From the NCBI GenBank assembly GCA_942159475.1, contig OW804096.1, positions 90,003,784 to 90,067,783 on the forward strand: a stretch of DNA of 64,000 nucleotides, in the 5' to 3' direction. Position numbers and translations under genes: made by a program. This document shows positions 33,298 through 43,582 of this stretch, one piece after another. Position 1 is the first letter of the stretch; each line of letters begins with the position of its first letter. The notes under the pieces are model-generated. The model had not been told where the DNA came from and made no database searches. It worked only from the letters and a program-made list of their open reading frames with translations. This DNA is from Sthenelais limicola. Its lineage: Eukaryota; Annelida; Polychaeta; Phyllodocida; Sigalionidae.

Positions 33298-33313
33298 AAA
33301 CGATCGTGCTTAG

Positions 33314-33338
33314 CAGCTTTTATCAATAAAAAAAGCTG
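33314..33338 (+). terminator. Hairpin enclosing AATAAA
   Basis: CAGCTTTT (33314-33321) pairs perfectly with AAAAGCTG (33331-33338), and the loop holds AATAAA (33325-33330). This is a plausible 3'-processing element for a transcript using the alternative exon. Confidence 0.4.
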
Positions 33339-33832
33339 ATAGTCGTATTTTCTATTTTTTCGTCCTTTTCCTAAATCAATTTCATCGGTATTTAAAAGTT
33401 GACAAGCTCGCTCGACTACTAACTATAATGCTTTTCAAATGGTAATACAGCCCTCAGGGTAAAAGGTTAAAGATCTCTCACATTGACAGCAGGCGATGAC
33501 AGTATAGAGTGGTCAACACCTGTCAGCCGCTTAAAACCCTATTTAGTATGACTTTTAGAGACACGCGCGTCCTATAGTAGACACAAATTCTAGCCTAAGG
33601 ACACGTAAGCGATCGCTTGTCAATTTAGCCACAACAAAAAGAACCACTCCATCAGGTGTCACTCACTCGACTCGGATCTCTAAAATAAACACAATTAAGG
33701 GGTCAAATATTTTCTAGATCCTCCAAGGAATTTTGTTTTTTCCCCCCCAACTCCCCCCAAATCTCTCTCTGTTTGGTAATTAGTCGCACCCTAATTTTAA
33801 TACGGGGTAGGGGCGGGGGGTTTGGCGTACTC

Positions 33833-33844
33833 GTATATATATAC
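33833..33844 (+). promoter_or_regulatory. TATA box of the spliced Pro/Gln-rich gene
   Basis: GTATATATATAC followed by ACCC, preceded by a G-rich stretch (GGGGTAGGGGCGGGGGG). It lies about 185 bases before the ATG at 34018; an AGTCAGTCAGTCAG repeat about 25 bases downstream would be at the transcript start. Similar (G)GGTATATATA boxes precede minus-strand genes of the element. Confidence 0.5.
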
Positions 33845-33970
33845 ACCCTTAGACAAGTAACACAAAGTCAGTCAGTCAGTACACGTCTTGAACAGCCGCA
33901 GTAGAAGCCACCAGCAAGCGACAGGAACCAGCGATATATCAAAATCCACACATTCTGAACATATTCGCAC

Positions 33971-34014
<44 letters not shown>

Positions 34015-34017
34015 ACC

Positions 34018-34414
34018 ATGGCGAGGCAAAGGTGAGTTTATTCAATTCAATATATGATTGTGATCTTTATGTTGCGTATATAGGTCGTTTAGTCAGACTC
34101 TGGTTATTTTAAATGGAAATAAGTATGAGTATCGATCTAGATACAAAGCTAGTTTTAACATTCATCTAACCACACTAAGAGCGGCGCTTTCCCGAGACCC
34201 TGGACGGGCTCTGTGCTTGCGTAGTCCGCGCTCATACAAGTATGTCACTCGGGCGCTCACCCGATCAGGCCAAATCTATTTATATAGACTGGCGTAGTCA
34301 AAATCTAAAGTTTCAGCCCCGACGCGGGCTCTCGGCGCTATGACCAACACAGACGGTCAAAGCCCGACGGGCTCTGCTCGGTGTCTTTGCACGCGTGTAT
34401 CAATAATTACTCTA

Positions 34415-34445
<31 letters not shown>

Positions 34446-37400
34446 TCTCTCTCTCTGTCTCTATGTGTCTGTCTCTCTCTCTGCCTGACTCTCTGACTCT
34501 CTGTCTCTCTCTCTCTCTCTCGCTCTCTGTGTCTGTCTCTCTTGACTATACTTGACGATGTATTTAACTAATTATAAATATGTGTATTTTAGACCGTATA
34601 CAACAGAGGAAATGCACATACTGATGACTGGTTTTCGGATTATTGTGGCGTGTCTAGCCAGAATCAATGAAAATATAAACTATATTTTCAATAGGGTTAT
34701 ATTCAGCGACGACAGCGCTCAGGTATTATATTTTTTCTAATTATTTCTCTGTTATAATTGTCTATAGTATATACAAACGTTAATTTATTGCTACTATGAA
34801 TTTATTTGCTAATTAGATACAGCGGCTTTATATGTAGCTCATTTCATAGTCATACCAACCTTTACATAAATTCGATATTTGACTAATATGAGTATTTGTT
34901 TGTAGTTCATAGCCACGAGAGATCATCAACAGCGCCTTTACCAGCAACAACAAATAAATGCCCAACAACTACAGCAACAGCAGCATTTCTCGCATTATGT
35001 ACACCATCCCCAACCAACTTATCCCCACCAACATCCCTGCTTCCAATACCAACGTCCTCCTCCCGCCCCACCTGCTCCTGTTTCCGTTCCTTCTGTCCCT
35101 CCTCCTGCTCCCCCTTCTCTTGTGTATAATTATACTAATAGTAAACCCGGCCAGTCATCTTTGACTTCCAGTCCTCCTGCATACCCCGCTCCAATAGCCA
35201 CTTCTACCCCAATCTCGCGCCGTCGTCAAGACCCAACACAACCGCCTCCTCCTCCTCCTCCTCCTCCTCCTCATGTTAGCAATCCTCCTGCGTACCCTGG
35301 CCCAACGGCCACTTGCATGTCAACCCCTCAACACAACGAAGATCAGGCACAATCCCCTCGCATTAGTAGCCAAGAAAAAACAATTAACGCCAAACCACAA
35401 CCCCCACCTAAATCACACACTAACCAAGAGATAAAGCGCCCAACAATTAACACCAAATCCCAGTCCCCACCTAAAACATACACTAACGAAGAGATACACC
35501 ACATGTCTCATGTAATCGCCGGTACTTCTCCTGAAATGCTTTGCAACACCGACTCCGCTAGCCTCCTTCCTACTATCAAAGGTCAAGCCGAGTTGACCGA
35601 CACTTTCTTAATAGAAAATGCTCGACAGCTGAGGTTGATATTAATAGAAAGACAAAAAAGACTCAAAACACTTAGAACTGAAACTAACCGCACTAGCCCG
35701 ACTATGTCCCAATCAAAAGCAAATAAAAAAGAAGACACCAACAACTGTAGTGATAGCCTGGACAGCAACCAGTCAGACTGGTCAGATCCTGTCTTGCGTG
35801 CTAATGTCTATCGCCTGAAAAGACAATTGATAGAGGAGGGAGTAATCCAGTGCCCCGGGTATAAACGCACTCGCCCTATTAGCCCTTCGCCCATATCAAG
35901 CCCTTCCCCGAATACTTCCTTGAACAATGCTAGCATGTCTGTTGCTGTGTCTGCAACAACAACAACAACAACAACAACCGAACCTTCCGTGGCAACTTCA
36001 GCAATTCGTCGAAATGTACAACAACCTCCAAAAATTAATGTAAGTAGGCAAAATAATTGTAATATTAATAATAATCCTACCTTTAAAAACATACTTTGGG
36101 TCGCGCGCGCTAATATCAATCACACAAGCACGGCTGGGAAAGTCACATGTTTCGAAATGTTTTTCCTCCGGAAAAGTCACATGTTTCCAAATGTTCTTAT
36201 GCCAGTCTATGTTACGGAGTATATAAGTCCAACTGAAAAAAGTCTATAACCACACTACTAAAATTATCCTAAAAACGGTGAACGATAACACTAACAAAAG
36301 TTTGTTTTGGTTTTTCTGGCTATGTCGTCACGTGTATTGGGCGTGTATTGCCAGCTATGCCAGCTACGTCTCCTCGTAAAGTATTGGTAAATGCACATTC
36401 CAAGTCCAAAAGCGCAAAGAGCTGTGCATAATAATCCCACAACGATCAGAGCATGGGCTACGCTCTTGGACTCCGTATACAGATAGAAAAACCACCGTCA
36501 CACACAGGGTGACTACCGTCATATAGCCGTATTCCATGGCTAGAGTACACGACTTTAGAAAGTCTGCGCTTGGTCTTATAATGAGCAGAGCGATCACTTC
36601 AAGAAACAACAAATCCTTCTTTAGTATCTGCAACTCCCCCGAAGCGGTATTCACTCTAAAGCCTTCCATCTCGAACTGAAGCCAAACTACCTAAGTTCGC
36701 ATTTCTATTGTTTAATAGGGAGGGGTTTACTTTGGAATGTATATTGAGTGACGGCCCAGGCACGGGTAAAATAATAATTTGCTCCGATAACAACACCTTG
36801 GTCCCATCGCATATACCATCGCATATTTCTAAATTATCACAAAAACAACATCCGGTCGCTAGATTAGCCGACAGTGCACCGGAAACTTGTACAAAAGGTG
36901 AGATAGCAGCACGAATAGAAAAGATAACACCCATTGCTCGCTATTCGGATCGGCTAATTGTTGCTTTATTTCAGGGTTAATTTTCAATCACACAAATGTG
37001 TGATATACTTGTGTATAAACAAAACGATTTATGGACGTATATTTTCTACTAAAACGGGTTGCCTCATTCGCAAATTGCTATATCAAAGGGAAATACCCTA
37101 GTGTCGCTTAGCTGATTAACATGTTAGTTAAACTGGCGAGCTATCTAGCTAATTCATCACATACATAATTCTCCCACAGACTGTGTCGAGCTGTATCGAG
37201 GAAACACCAACGAGAGTTGAAAAAGTGAACGCGACTATGAAAAGAAAAATCAAAGTAAGTAATTTATTTGTATTGTGTTTTATTATCTTCTAATTCACAC
37301 ACACACATTGAATCACATATTATGATATTGTTTGGAATACACACATACATACATACAGACATACACGACCTCGGGTAAATACGTTCAAATGACTAGCAAA

Positions 37401-38943
37401 TAATAAAACAATCGACAAATAGAAACAAATTTGTCTGCTTAGACACTGTCCTCCTCGAACACACTCAAGGGCCTGTGTCTATAGCTACTAAACTGGCCAA
37501 ATGTGTAGCCACTAGTGCGGTCATCTTGTTTTTTGCCGCTTAATGAGTCAATGTTGCTGGGTCGAGTGATCGGCTTGCAACTGGTGACCTCATCCACACC
37601 TATCAATAAGGCCGCAAGGCTGTCGGTGGAGTTTGTCGAAGGCTTGTTGTTGGGTGTGTCTTCCACTTCCATGTCCAGTACTAGGGTTTCGTTGCCGGCT
37701 TGTAATGCTGTCGGAGTTGTGGTTTTAGCCACAGAGGGGTTAAATGTGCGAGCCAGAATCTTGTGTTCCTCTAGGGACAGGTTAAAGGTGTCAGCACTAA
37801 AATATACAAAGGACAGAAGCCTACTTAGTAAAGAATGCGACAACAACTCTAAAATAGTCAACAAAATAATATCACATCACAAACACCCGCATTTTACTGT
37901 AAACTAATATAAAAACCAAATATCAGCTATAGACTTACAGCTTGGTCAAGCCCGATTTGTCTGTGTGCACGTGGGAAATGTAAAACTTTTCTCTAAACTG
38001 AATCATTTTAATCTCCCAGTCGTCATCTAGCTTAATCGCTGTGTTCAAATCAAAGTTCTTCTGTCGTGCGGATGTCTCAATCACACTCCTAGGCACCAAA
38101 ACAACTCGAGGACCTTTGTGTGTTCTATATTTCGTGATTATGAATATATCAGCCACATTTGTCGACTGAATTTTCATTGTCGAACTCAAATAGCTAGACA
38201 CATATCGCTGATACGAATAACCTTCAGAAGTATCCATAGATTGAAGTGGAGTGCAGTTGTATACGGAATGTTCAACAGCAGCCATTTTGACGAAAGAGTA
38301 TAAATTCTAGTCAAGTGTGTCCACATCTCCGCATGTTCCCATGTATATATACCCCATCCATCACCCGAGTCAACTTTTTTTACTACCACGCTTCCACGAC
38401 TACATCGCTTCAGTAATCCCATTATGTAAACGAATTCTATTGTTAAAAAGATGACCCCCGTTTCCTTTTTTACTACCACGCTACCAGGACTAGGTATTGC
38501 ATAATTCCCTGCGTAGCGATCTCGCTTCTGTTTAAACCTATGCCCGCAAGCTTTTAACGGTAATCACTCATCCTATGTTGTTTTTCTATTAACAGTTCGA
38601 TACGTTCACCCCTGAAAACACCATCGCACACTCGGATCCCACAGCACCCAAAAAGATCGCCAAAAAAATGTCCTCCTGCAAGATCATCAACAATGAAATC
38701 GATGTCGTTGATGATAGCCTTACAGAACTCGTGCCACCCCGTCTGCCTAGACTATATATCTCTTTGAGTCCAGATAATGTAAACGCGAGTGTGGAAACCC
38801 ATCGACCAACACCGCCTCCATCAGCGCCAAACACTTCTTCTTCTGGTGGGGCCTCTATCAATCCAAGTGGTCGAATTGAACAAAACAGCACAGGATTTTC
38901 ACCAATGTCTGACGAGCAGATCAAGTCACTGTTGACTATGTAA
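34018..38943 (+). CDS. Spliced Pro/Gln-rich protein with PPAY and PSAP motifs
   Basis: Five exons in phase: 34018-34031, 34593-34722, 34906-36039, 37180-37254, 38596-38943 (1,701 bases, 566 residues), all with good GT-AG sites (AG|GTGAGT, AAT|GTAAGT, AAA|GTAAGT). Exon 2 encodes a hydrophobic helical segment. Exon 3 encodes Gln-rich then Pro-rich sequence with two PPAY motifs (about 35174 and 35284), a charged helical stretch (IENARQLRLILIERQKRLKTL) and a basic patch with SP repeats. Exon 5 encodes an acidic/Ser-rich tail with PSAP (38818-38829). Family unknown; a minor virion or egress factor is possible. Failure to splice at 36040 would let the frame run to 36249. A poly(A) signal lies at 38981. 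Confidence 0.6.
34413..34545 (+). repeat. TC/TG microsatellite within intron 1
   Basis: CT/GT dinucleotide tract of about 130 bases in the first intron of the spliced gene. Apparent frames here are simple-sequence artefacts. Confidence 0.8.
36364..36669 (-). CDS. Small two-helix membrane protein, tentative
   Basis: A 101-residue minus-strand frame from ATG 36669, inside an intron of the plus-strand spliced gene. Two hydrophobic stretches (LLFLEVIALLII and MTVVTLCVTVVFLSVYGV) predict membrane insertion. No family recognised and no clear TATA box found, so this may be a chance frame. Confidence 0.3.
   Translation of the reverse strand: MEGFRVNTASGELQILKKDLLFLEVIALLIIRPSADFLKSCTLAMEYGYMTVVTLCVTVVFLSVYGVQERSPCSDRCGIIMHSSLRFWTWNVHLPILYEET
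37439..38285 (-). CDS. Spliced minus-strand gene nested in an intron
   Basis: Two exons, 38285-37939 and 37796-37439, joined by donor AAGCT|GTAAGT and acceptor ATATTTTAG|T in matching phase: 705 bases, 234 residues. Exon 1 looks like a compact beta-rich domain (ADIFIITKYRTHKGPRVVLV, WEIKMIQF, YISHVHT). Exon 2 is Thr/Ser/Pro-rich and disordered. The whole gene lies inside the last intron (37255-38595) of the plus-strand Pro/Gln-rich gene, in antisense. A TATA box lies about 60 bases upstream of the ATG and TTTATT (AATAAA on this strand) near 37278 and 37263. Function unknown. Confidence 0.6.
38344..38351 (-). promoter_or_regulatory. TATA box of the nested minus-strand gene
   Basis: On the minus strand GGGGTATATATACATGGG lies about 60 bases before ATG 38285. 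Farther upstream, TACTACCACGCT(T/A)CCA(C/G)GACTA occurs twice (about 38379 and 38469 on the plus strand), a possible repeated upstream element. Confidence 0.5.
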
Positions 38944-39091
38944 CGCGACTCTGGTAATGTAAAACTCGTAAATATCAGAAAATAAACATAACAATAATAA
39001 AAATACGTCTCGTTTTTTTTTGTTTTTTGTTGTTGTTTTTTTTGGTTTTTTTTTTTACTTTACAAATATAATAAATATGTACTCACCGTAG

Positions 39092-39556
39092 TTAATCGTT
39101 TGTTTCTCCTGAAGGCTCTCTCCATGTCTTGTAAATATTCCGCATGTCCTTCCATTGTAAGCGCTTAATCCTACTGACAATATCCAAAGCGATTTTTATT
39201 CTCTCTCCTATATCCTTCCCGATTGGCGTGTCAAATATAAGCTGCTTTCGAGCGGCATTGTCCGTTATTGTCCATATTTCAGTATTTTTGCAATACACAA
39301 AATGAATATTACCAAATTTGACTGTCTTTTTCTGCTCGTAAGGCGCTTGCTTAATAAGACTCATCACATGCCAGGGTAGTGGCATTCTTTGCTCTACATT
39401 AGAAAGCGGTCTCGTAATCATCCATACAGAACCAGAACCTACTCCTCCCTGACACTTCACCACATCAAACCCAAATATTTTATCATTCACCGGAATGTAA
39501 AATATCACTTTATCCGCAGTAGCCGAAGAAACAAAACCTCGAAGACAACTATCCAT
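39092..39556 (-). CDS. Unknown 154-residue protein of the element
   Basis: Complete minus-strand frame from ATG 39556. It alternates beta-type segments (KVIFYIPVNDKIFGFDVV, SVWMITRPL, KFGNIHFVYC, EIWTI) with a C-terminal basic helix (ERIKIALDIVSRIKRLQWKDMRN). It looks like a globular alpha/beta protein. A duplicated promoter lies upstream. I do not recognise a family; a minor capsid or regulatory role would be guesswork. Confidence 0.55.
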   Translation of the reverse strand: MDSCLRGFVSSATADKVIFYIPVNDKIFGFDVVKCQGGVGSGSVWMITRPLSNVEQRMPLPWHVMSLIKQAPYEQKKTVKFGNIHFVYCKNTEIWTITDNAARKQLIFDTPIGKDIGERIKIALDIVSRIKRLQWKDMRNIYKTWREPSGETND

Positions 39557-39610
39557 ATTTCCACAAACGTCTACAACGATATACCGAGTATCAACTCAAT
39601 GTCCGAATAC

Positions 39611-39835
39611 GTACCCCTAACTATATATACCCAGAAAGCTAGACCTATCACTACCAATATGTATCCACCTGTCATCAGCCAATTAAAGTCTAAATCCTAA
39701 ACATATACACACACGTCGGAATACCTACCCCTACCCCTATCTATATATATATATATACCCAGAAAGCTAGAACTATCACTACCAATATGTATCCACCTGT
39801 CATCAGCCAATTAAAGTCTAAATCCTAAACATACA
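39611..39835 (-). repeat. Tandemly duplicated promoter block
   Basis: The sequence from ATATATACCCAGAAAGCTAG to CTAAATCCTAAACATA (about 85-90 bases) occurs twice, at about 39620-39705 and about 39748-39833, with a single clear substitution inside the block. On the minus strand each copy ends in CTGGGTATATATA, a TATA box. The copy nearer the gene lies about 65 bases before ATG 39556. Confidence 0.75.
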
Positions 39836-39895
39836 CACACACACTCACCTAACAATAACAGCGTGTCACTTATCTAGACAATACTATCAATACGA

Positions 39896-40177
39896 TCATG
39901 CCAAGTTCTGCTTCTTTAGACACGCGTCAACTTCATGTATATCACGAGCAGCAAAAGCCCGCAAAACATCCTCAGTCGCCTCACAAACTGGCGACACATT
40001 GTGAAATTTTCTTTTTTTTACTAGTTTATACAATCGATTCACAATGTAATTAACTATCATACATATACAACAAAGCAAACACAATAGAAAACCTAGAAAT
40101 GTGTCTGGTTTTGATTCATCCATTGACTCATGCTGAGCCCAATAATCAGGTCTAGTGCTATTATATTCCAAATACAT
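39896..40177 (-). CDS. Small single-pass membrane protein
   Basis: 93 residues from ATG 40177. A charged N terminus (EYNSTRPDYW with one N-glycosylation site) is followed by a long hydrophobic Cys-rich segment (TFLGFLLCLLCCICMIVNYIV) and a basic then polar cytosolic tail. Single-pass topology with luminal N terminus is likely. Cys clustering at the membrane suggests palmitoylation. Family unknown; it could act with the mucin-like glycoprotein. Confidence 0.5.
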   Translation of the reverse strand: MYLEYNSTRPDYWAQHESMDESKPDTFLGFLLCLLCCICMIVNYIVNRLYKLVKKRKFHNVSPVCEATEDVLRAFAARDIHEVDACLKKQNLA

Positions 40178-40381
40178 TTCAAAACTCGTACTAATCCGTA
40201 TACACAGTCAAAACCAACTCAACACAACCACGCACAAAACCCGTATTCAAACAACTAACCCAAATTAACCCACCCCCCATACACACCCAATCCCCATCCA
40301 ACCCTATTGGCTCATCAACCAACACTCATTAACATTTTTAACTCACATAACCATATCTCACCATTAACCAAAATAATTTTC

Positions 40382-40570
40382 CTAACCGACCAAACTCACA
40401 CACAATACAATTCCCCGCTCATCCATTGTGCACCTGTCAATCACACAACAATAGAACACAATAGGGTAGTAAATTTGCACAAATGCCCTCTGGACTGGTT
40501 CGTAATGGCCGCCAAATGCCGCATTAGATTGTACAGGAAACATCAAAGGATTTTCAAAATTTACTACCAT
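40382..40570 (-). CDS. Short hypothetical ORF at the right end
   Basis: A 62-residue minus-strand frame (starting MVVNFENPLMFPV, then Tyr/Cys-rich), open to its stop. A plus-strand frame covers the same bases, so coding is uncertain. It may be the last exon of the element or noise. Confidence 0.25.
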   Translation of the reverse strand: MVVNFENPLMFPVQSNAAFGGHYEPVQRAFVQIYYPIVFYCCVIDRCTMDERGIVLCVSLVG

Positions 40571-42599
40571 TCGTGGGGGAACATAATCGTACGCTCTACA
40601 CTACTACCTACAGAACCTGCACATCAACAACGTGAAGATAATCGATAGAACAATTTCATGTTTCTTGTTTTTTTTAAACTGAAGAAACGTATGACAAAAT
40701 TGATATTTTTCAATGTACACAAAACCAAGACGAAATGAGAGTTTGTGGAGAAGGTTACTTTTTGCGATTTAATGAAATAATGAAACGTAAGATGTCAATA
40801 ATGATTGTTAAAGTTTCGGTCCGAAATATCTCTGTTGTTTAAATCAAGCTGTTACCATATTGATTTGACCTGGTGTTTTGGTAATAAAACCCGGGGCTAA
40901 CGAATCTTTGTTACTATCATTCTTTCACGAATTGACTGAGTTTATTTGTATATTAATTCCAAATAAATGTTGTAACGTATAGCCTATGCTACACATACAA
41001 GCAGTGATATTTGATTTTGAATTGATTTTTTATTTTCATAAGTGTCTCATTATACAGTGATTTCCTCAGCTTAAGTAGGGAAGAACATGAATAATCACTT
41101 GTCAACATTTCTGATCATTAAACAAATTTCTGATCATTGAATTACTTTTTTACGCTAAACCAGAGAATTATAAATTTACATACCTAAGATACTTCAGTAT
41201 AACAATATCCCTTACGGTTACAACGGCTACAGATGAATATCATAGGCAGATCTACGTGAATGATTTGGAAAAGAGATCAGACAGATCACTGTGCAACCGA
41301 CGCATCATCAGCTCTGTGTGCAGCTATACGCATATGGTCCTTTAAATAACTACAGGTTAACTGAAACCAACGAGTTACTCAACAGATTTATACATATATG
41401 CTTTGTATTGTATGGCTATTACATGCTTTGAAAAAAAAATCATTAAAAATCATGAAAAAAAAATAGTCATAAATTTGAATTTTACCGGTAATCTTAGTCA
41501 CTATGTGTAAATCACCCTAGCTACGTTGTTTTCAGAGCAATGCGTGTAGGCTATAATAAAGTTCAATATACAACTTTACAGAACTTTACAATACAGAAAT
41601 GACGCCAACATTTCAATGCTAAACCAACGAATAAATTATAGCAACTAGTATCATACTATCGAAAGCCTGGTCTCCATACTTTAGTCTCAGATGCGGGATA
41701 GGAACTGGTCAGCAATATTCATTCCTGAATAGCCGTTTTTTTAGGAATTAAAAATGCATTAATGCCAGGCCTATGTTATTCAAACAAAAATTTTAATTCA
41801 TAATAGCATTGCTCTCCCACGAAGGGTTATGCGGAGTAGCACGGAATAGCGCCTGATATATCCTACTATAGTCAGAACAGGCATTAAAAATTACATATAG
41901 GAACCTTAAGTCCTTCCCCATTACCCGGGAGGAGGAGACGACAGCTAGCTCACGGCGGAGGAGGAAGAGAGGCAAGGGGAGGAGGAAAGTTGGGGGAATA
42001 TATAAATAAACGTCACAGTCATTTCAGATATATATATATATATGCTTACAGCTAAACATAATTATGTTATGTCTTATGAGGTATGGTTTTTAATAAGAGT
42101 TTAACCTGTAACTTAAGTTGAAAGATTATTTTCATTAATTACTCTATATGGCCGATTAATTCTATTTTAAAAACATGCACAATGGAAAGGCCCAGAATTT
42201 TAGGCCTAAAAAGTCAACACTTTACATCTTAATGCATTCGTAGATGTTTCTTGATTTCTTCCTATGTATTATGGGAATCAAAGTAAGAAGTATTTTTATA
42301 AGTGCTGGATGGTGCGGGGCCGGGTGGGGTGGTGCAGGGTGGTGCGGGGTAGCGGATCAGAAATTTAAAAGATTGCTGAACAGCAAATCTGCGGAATGGC
42401 ACCCAAGCCGGGGAAGAATAGGAAACGCCCTGATGCTCTTCAGGAATTGGTCATGGCTGAGCAGGAATTATAAAACTGGAAGACTAGTAAATTCCTAAAA
42501 TGTAACTTTTGGAAAGAATAGGAAGAGTGCGGGTTGGCGGCTATCCCGCAGCTGAACAGGAAATACAATTCCCAGTCTGCACGCTTTTTCTATGGCTAT
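40571..42599. other. Non-coding flank right of the element
   Basis: AT-rich DNA without a supported gene. A short GA-rich stretch (41930-41990), a TA microsatellite (42028-42044) and a GGTGCGGGG-type tandem near 42307-42352 are the only patterns. No integrase or terminal repeat of the viral element was seen here. Confidence 0.4.
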
Positions 42600-42869
42600 T
42601 CTTATATATATATAACTATTTTTTATTTCTCTTCATCATTTACATAAATAATCCAGTAAGAAACTAGGTGAAACCTTTCAGCTCAGAGCTGTTCTTCCAA
42701 GGTACCCTAGGCATAATTTGTACAAAATACAAAATCACATTCACAAACACTTAAATCTAACATTGACTGGTAAAATACCAATATTAAATAACAATATGAT
42801 TGACCATTAATTCTTTAACCTTAGATGATGTCTGACTATATGACACATAACCGGTTAAAAAATATTAAA

Positions 42870-43037
42870 CATCCTGTACTGGATGAAATATTTGAGTAAT
42901 AAGCCACAAAGTTCACAAATATTCCTTCTATTTTTAGATAAAACTGGCTAAGAACATAACACTTTTATGAATTTTTAGGCATCCTGTACTGGATGAATTT
43001 CTGTAAAAGTTAGTCTATACCATCTTATACTAGATGG
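42870..43037. repeat. Three mini-hairpins downstream of the LINE remnant
   Basis: CATCCTGTACTGGATG occurs at 42870-42885 and 42980-42995, and a variant CCATCTTATACTAGATGG at 43020-43037. Each is a short stem with a (T)(G/A)TACT loop. They lie where the 3' UTR of the adjacent LINE fragment would be (minus strand), a region that in some non-LTR elements is bound by the reverse transcriptase. Confidence 0.5.
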
Positions 43038-43251
43038 TTTACATGTTTGAACATCACTGATTTCTCAAGGATGTATCATTAATTTATTATTTTCCCATTC
43101 TGCATCTATTGTACAAAGCATTATACACATGGTACTGTACATTATCATGTTCATCATATTCCATATGCTATAGTTTCTCTTAATTCATACTACCTTTTCT
43201 GACTCGTAACACTGTGAGAATTCTTTTAATAACATTCACTCACACATCTGT

Positions 43252-43485
43252 TTAATAATTGTTTCGCAGAAACGATTTAAAATCCTTTAACTCTGCTATA
43301 TTTTGCTGCTCTGGGGTCAAACAGTTCCATAGCACAGGCAACACATAAATGAAAGACCGTTTTATTTTTTCAGACTTTGGTGTAATTGATATCAAATTTT
43401 TTGCACCTTTAAGCGATCGTAGGTTTAATTTTCTTTTGTTTTCTTTTCTAGTTGTATGTCTTACTTGTGTATTCCTAATCAGCAT
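43252..43485 (-). pseudogene. Non-LTR retrotransposon RT C-terminal fragment
   Basis: 77 residues matching the C-terminal tail of LINE reverse-transcriptase proteins: basic start (RHTTRKENKRKLNLRS), LKGAKNLISITPKS, then the characteristic KRSFIYVLPVLWNCL...FKSFL ending. No upstream reverse-transcriptase domain is present between this and the glycosyltransferase gene, so the copy is 5'-truncated, as usual for LINEs. Confidence 0.65.
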
Positions 43486-43582
43486 GCTAATCTTCCCATT
43501 TTAGAGTTATGTAAATTATGTTATGTAACTTATGTTAGAGTACATACATGGCTTTCCATATTATCCAGATTGTATTTGAATA

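Larger units (their letters stand above)
32832..34017 (+). other. Intergenic with alternative exon, poly(A) sites and promoter
   Basis: AATAAA at 32860-32865 can end the glycoprotein message. An acceptor CCTTTTCAG|G at 33150-33151 opens a frame (33152-33299) in phase with the donor at 32828, basic (LPRRSNRRN) then hydrophobic. A TA microsatellite lies at 33263-33293. A (CA)n tract at 33972-34011 precedes the next start. Otherwise no gene. Confidence 0.4.
19884..40570. mobile_element. Polinton/adintovirus-class element, endogenised
   Basis: A 20-kb block with the virus-like gene set of Polintons (Mavericks) and adintoviruses: family B DNA polymerase, packaging ATPase, major capsid protein and adenain-type protease on the plus strand, followed by accessory genes on both strands. 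Several genes contain consensus GT-AG introns. I found no rve integrase, no penton-type protein I could name, and no long terminal inverted repeats. The only hint is AAGAAACATGAA at about 19778 inverted at about 40655. The polymerase is broken in four places. Boundaries are approximate, set by the first promoter and the last minus-strand ORF. Confidence 0.85.

Noticed and set aside
36708..36980. Plus-strand frame with GPGTGK, resembling a Walker A motif and a possible extra exon of the spliced gene
   Set aside because: No ATG; the likely acceptor/donor phases do not match neighbouring exons, and no other ATPase motif follows.
40307..40648. Plus-strand 113-residue frame at the right end of the viral element
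   Set aside because: No family match, lies among minus-strand genes and overlaps a minus-strand frame; kept neither as a gene nor as an exon.
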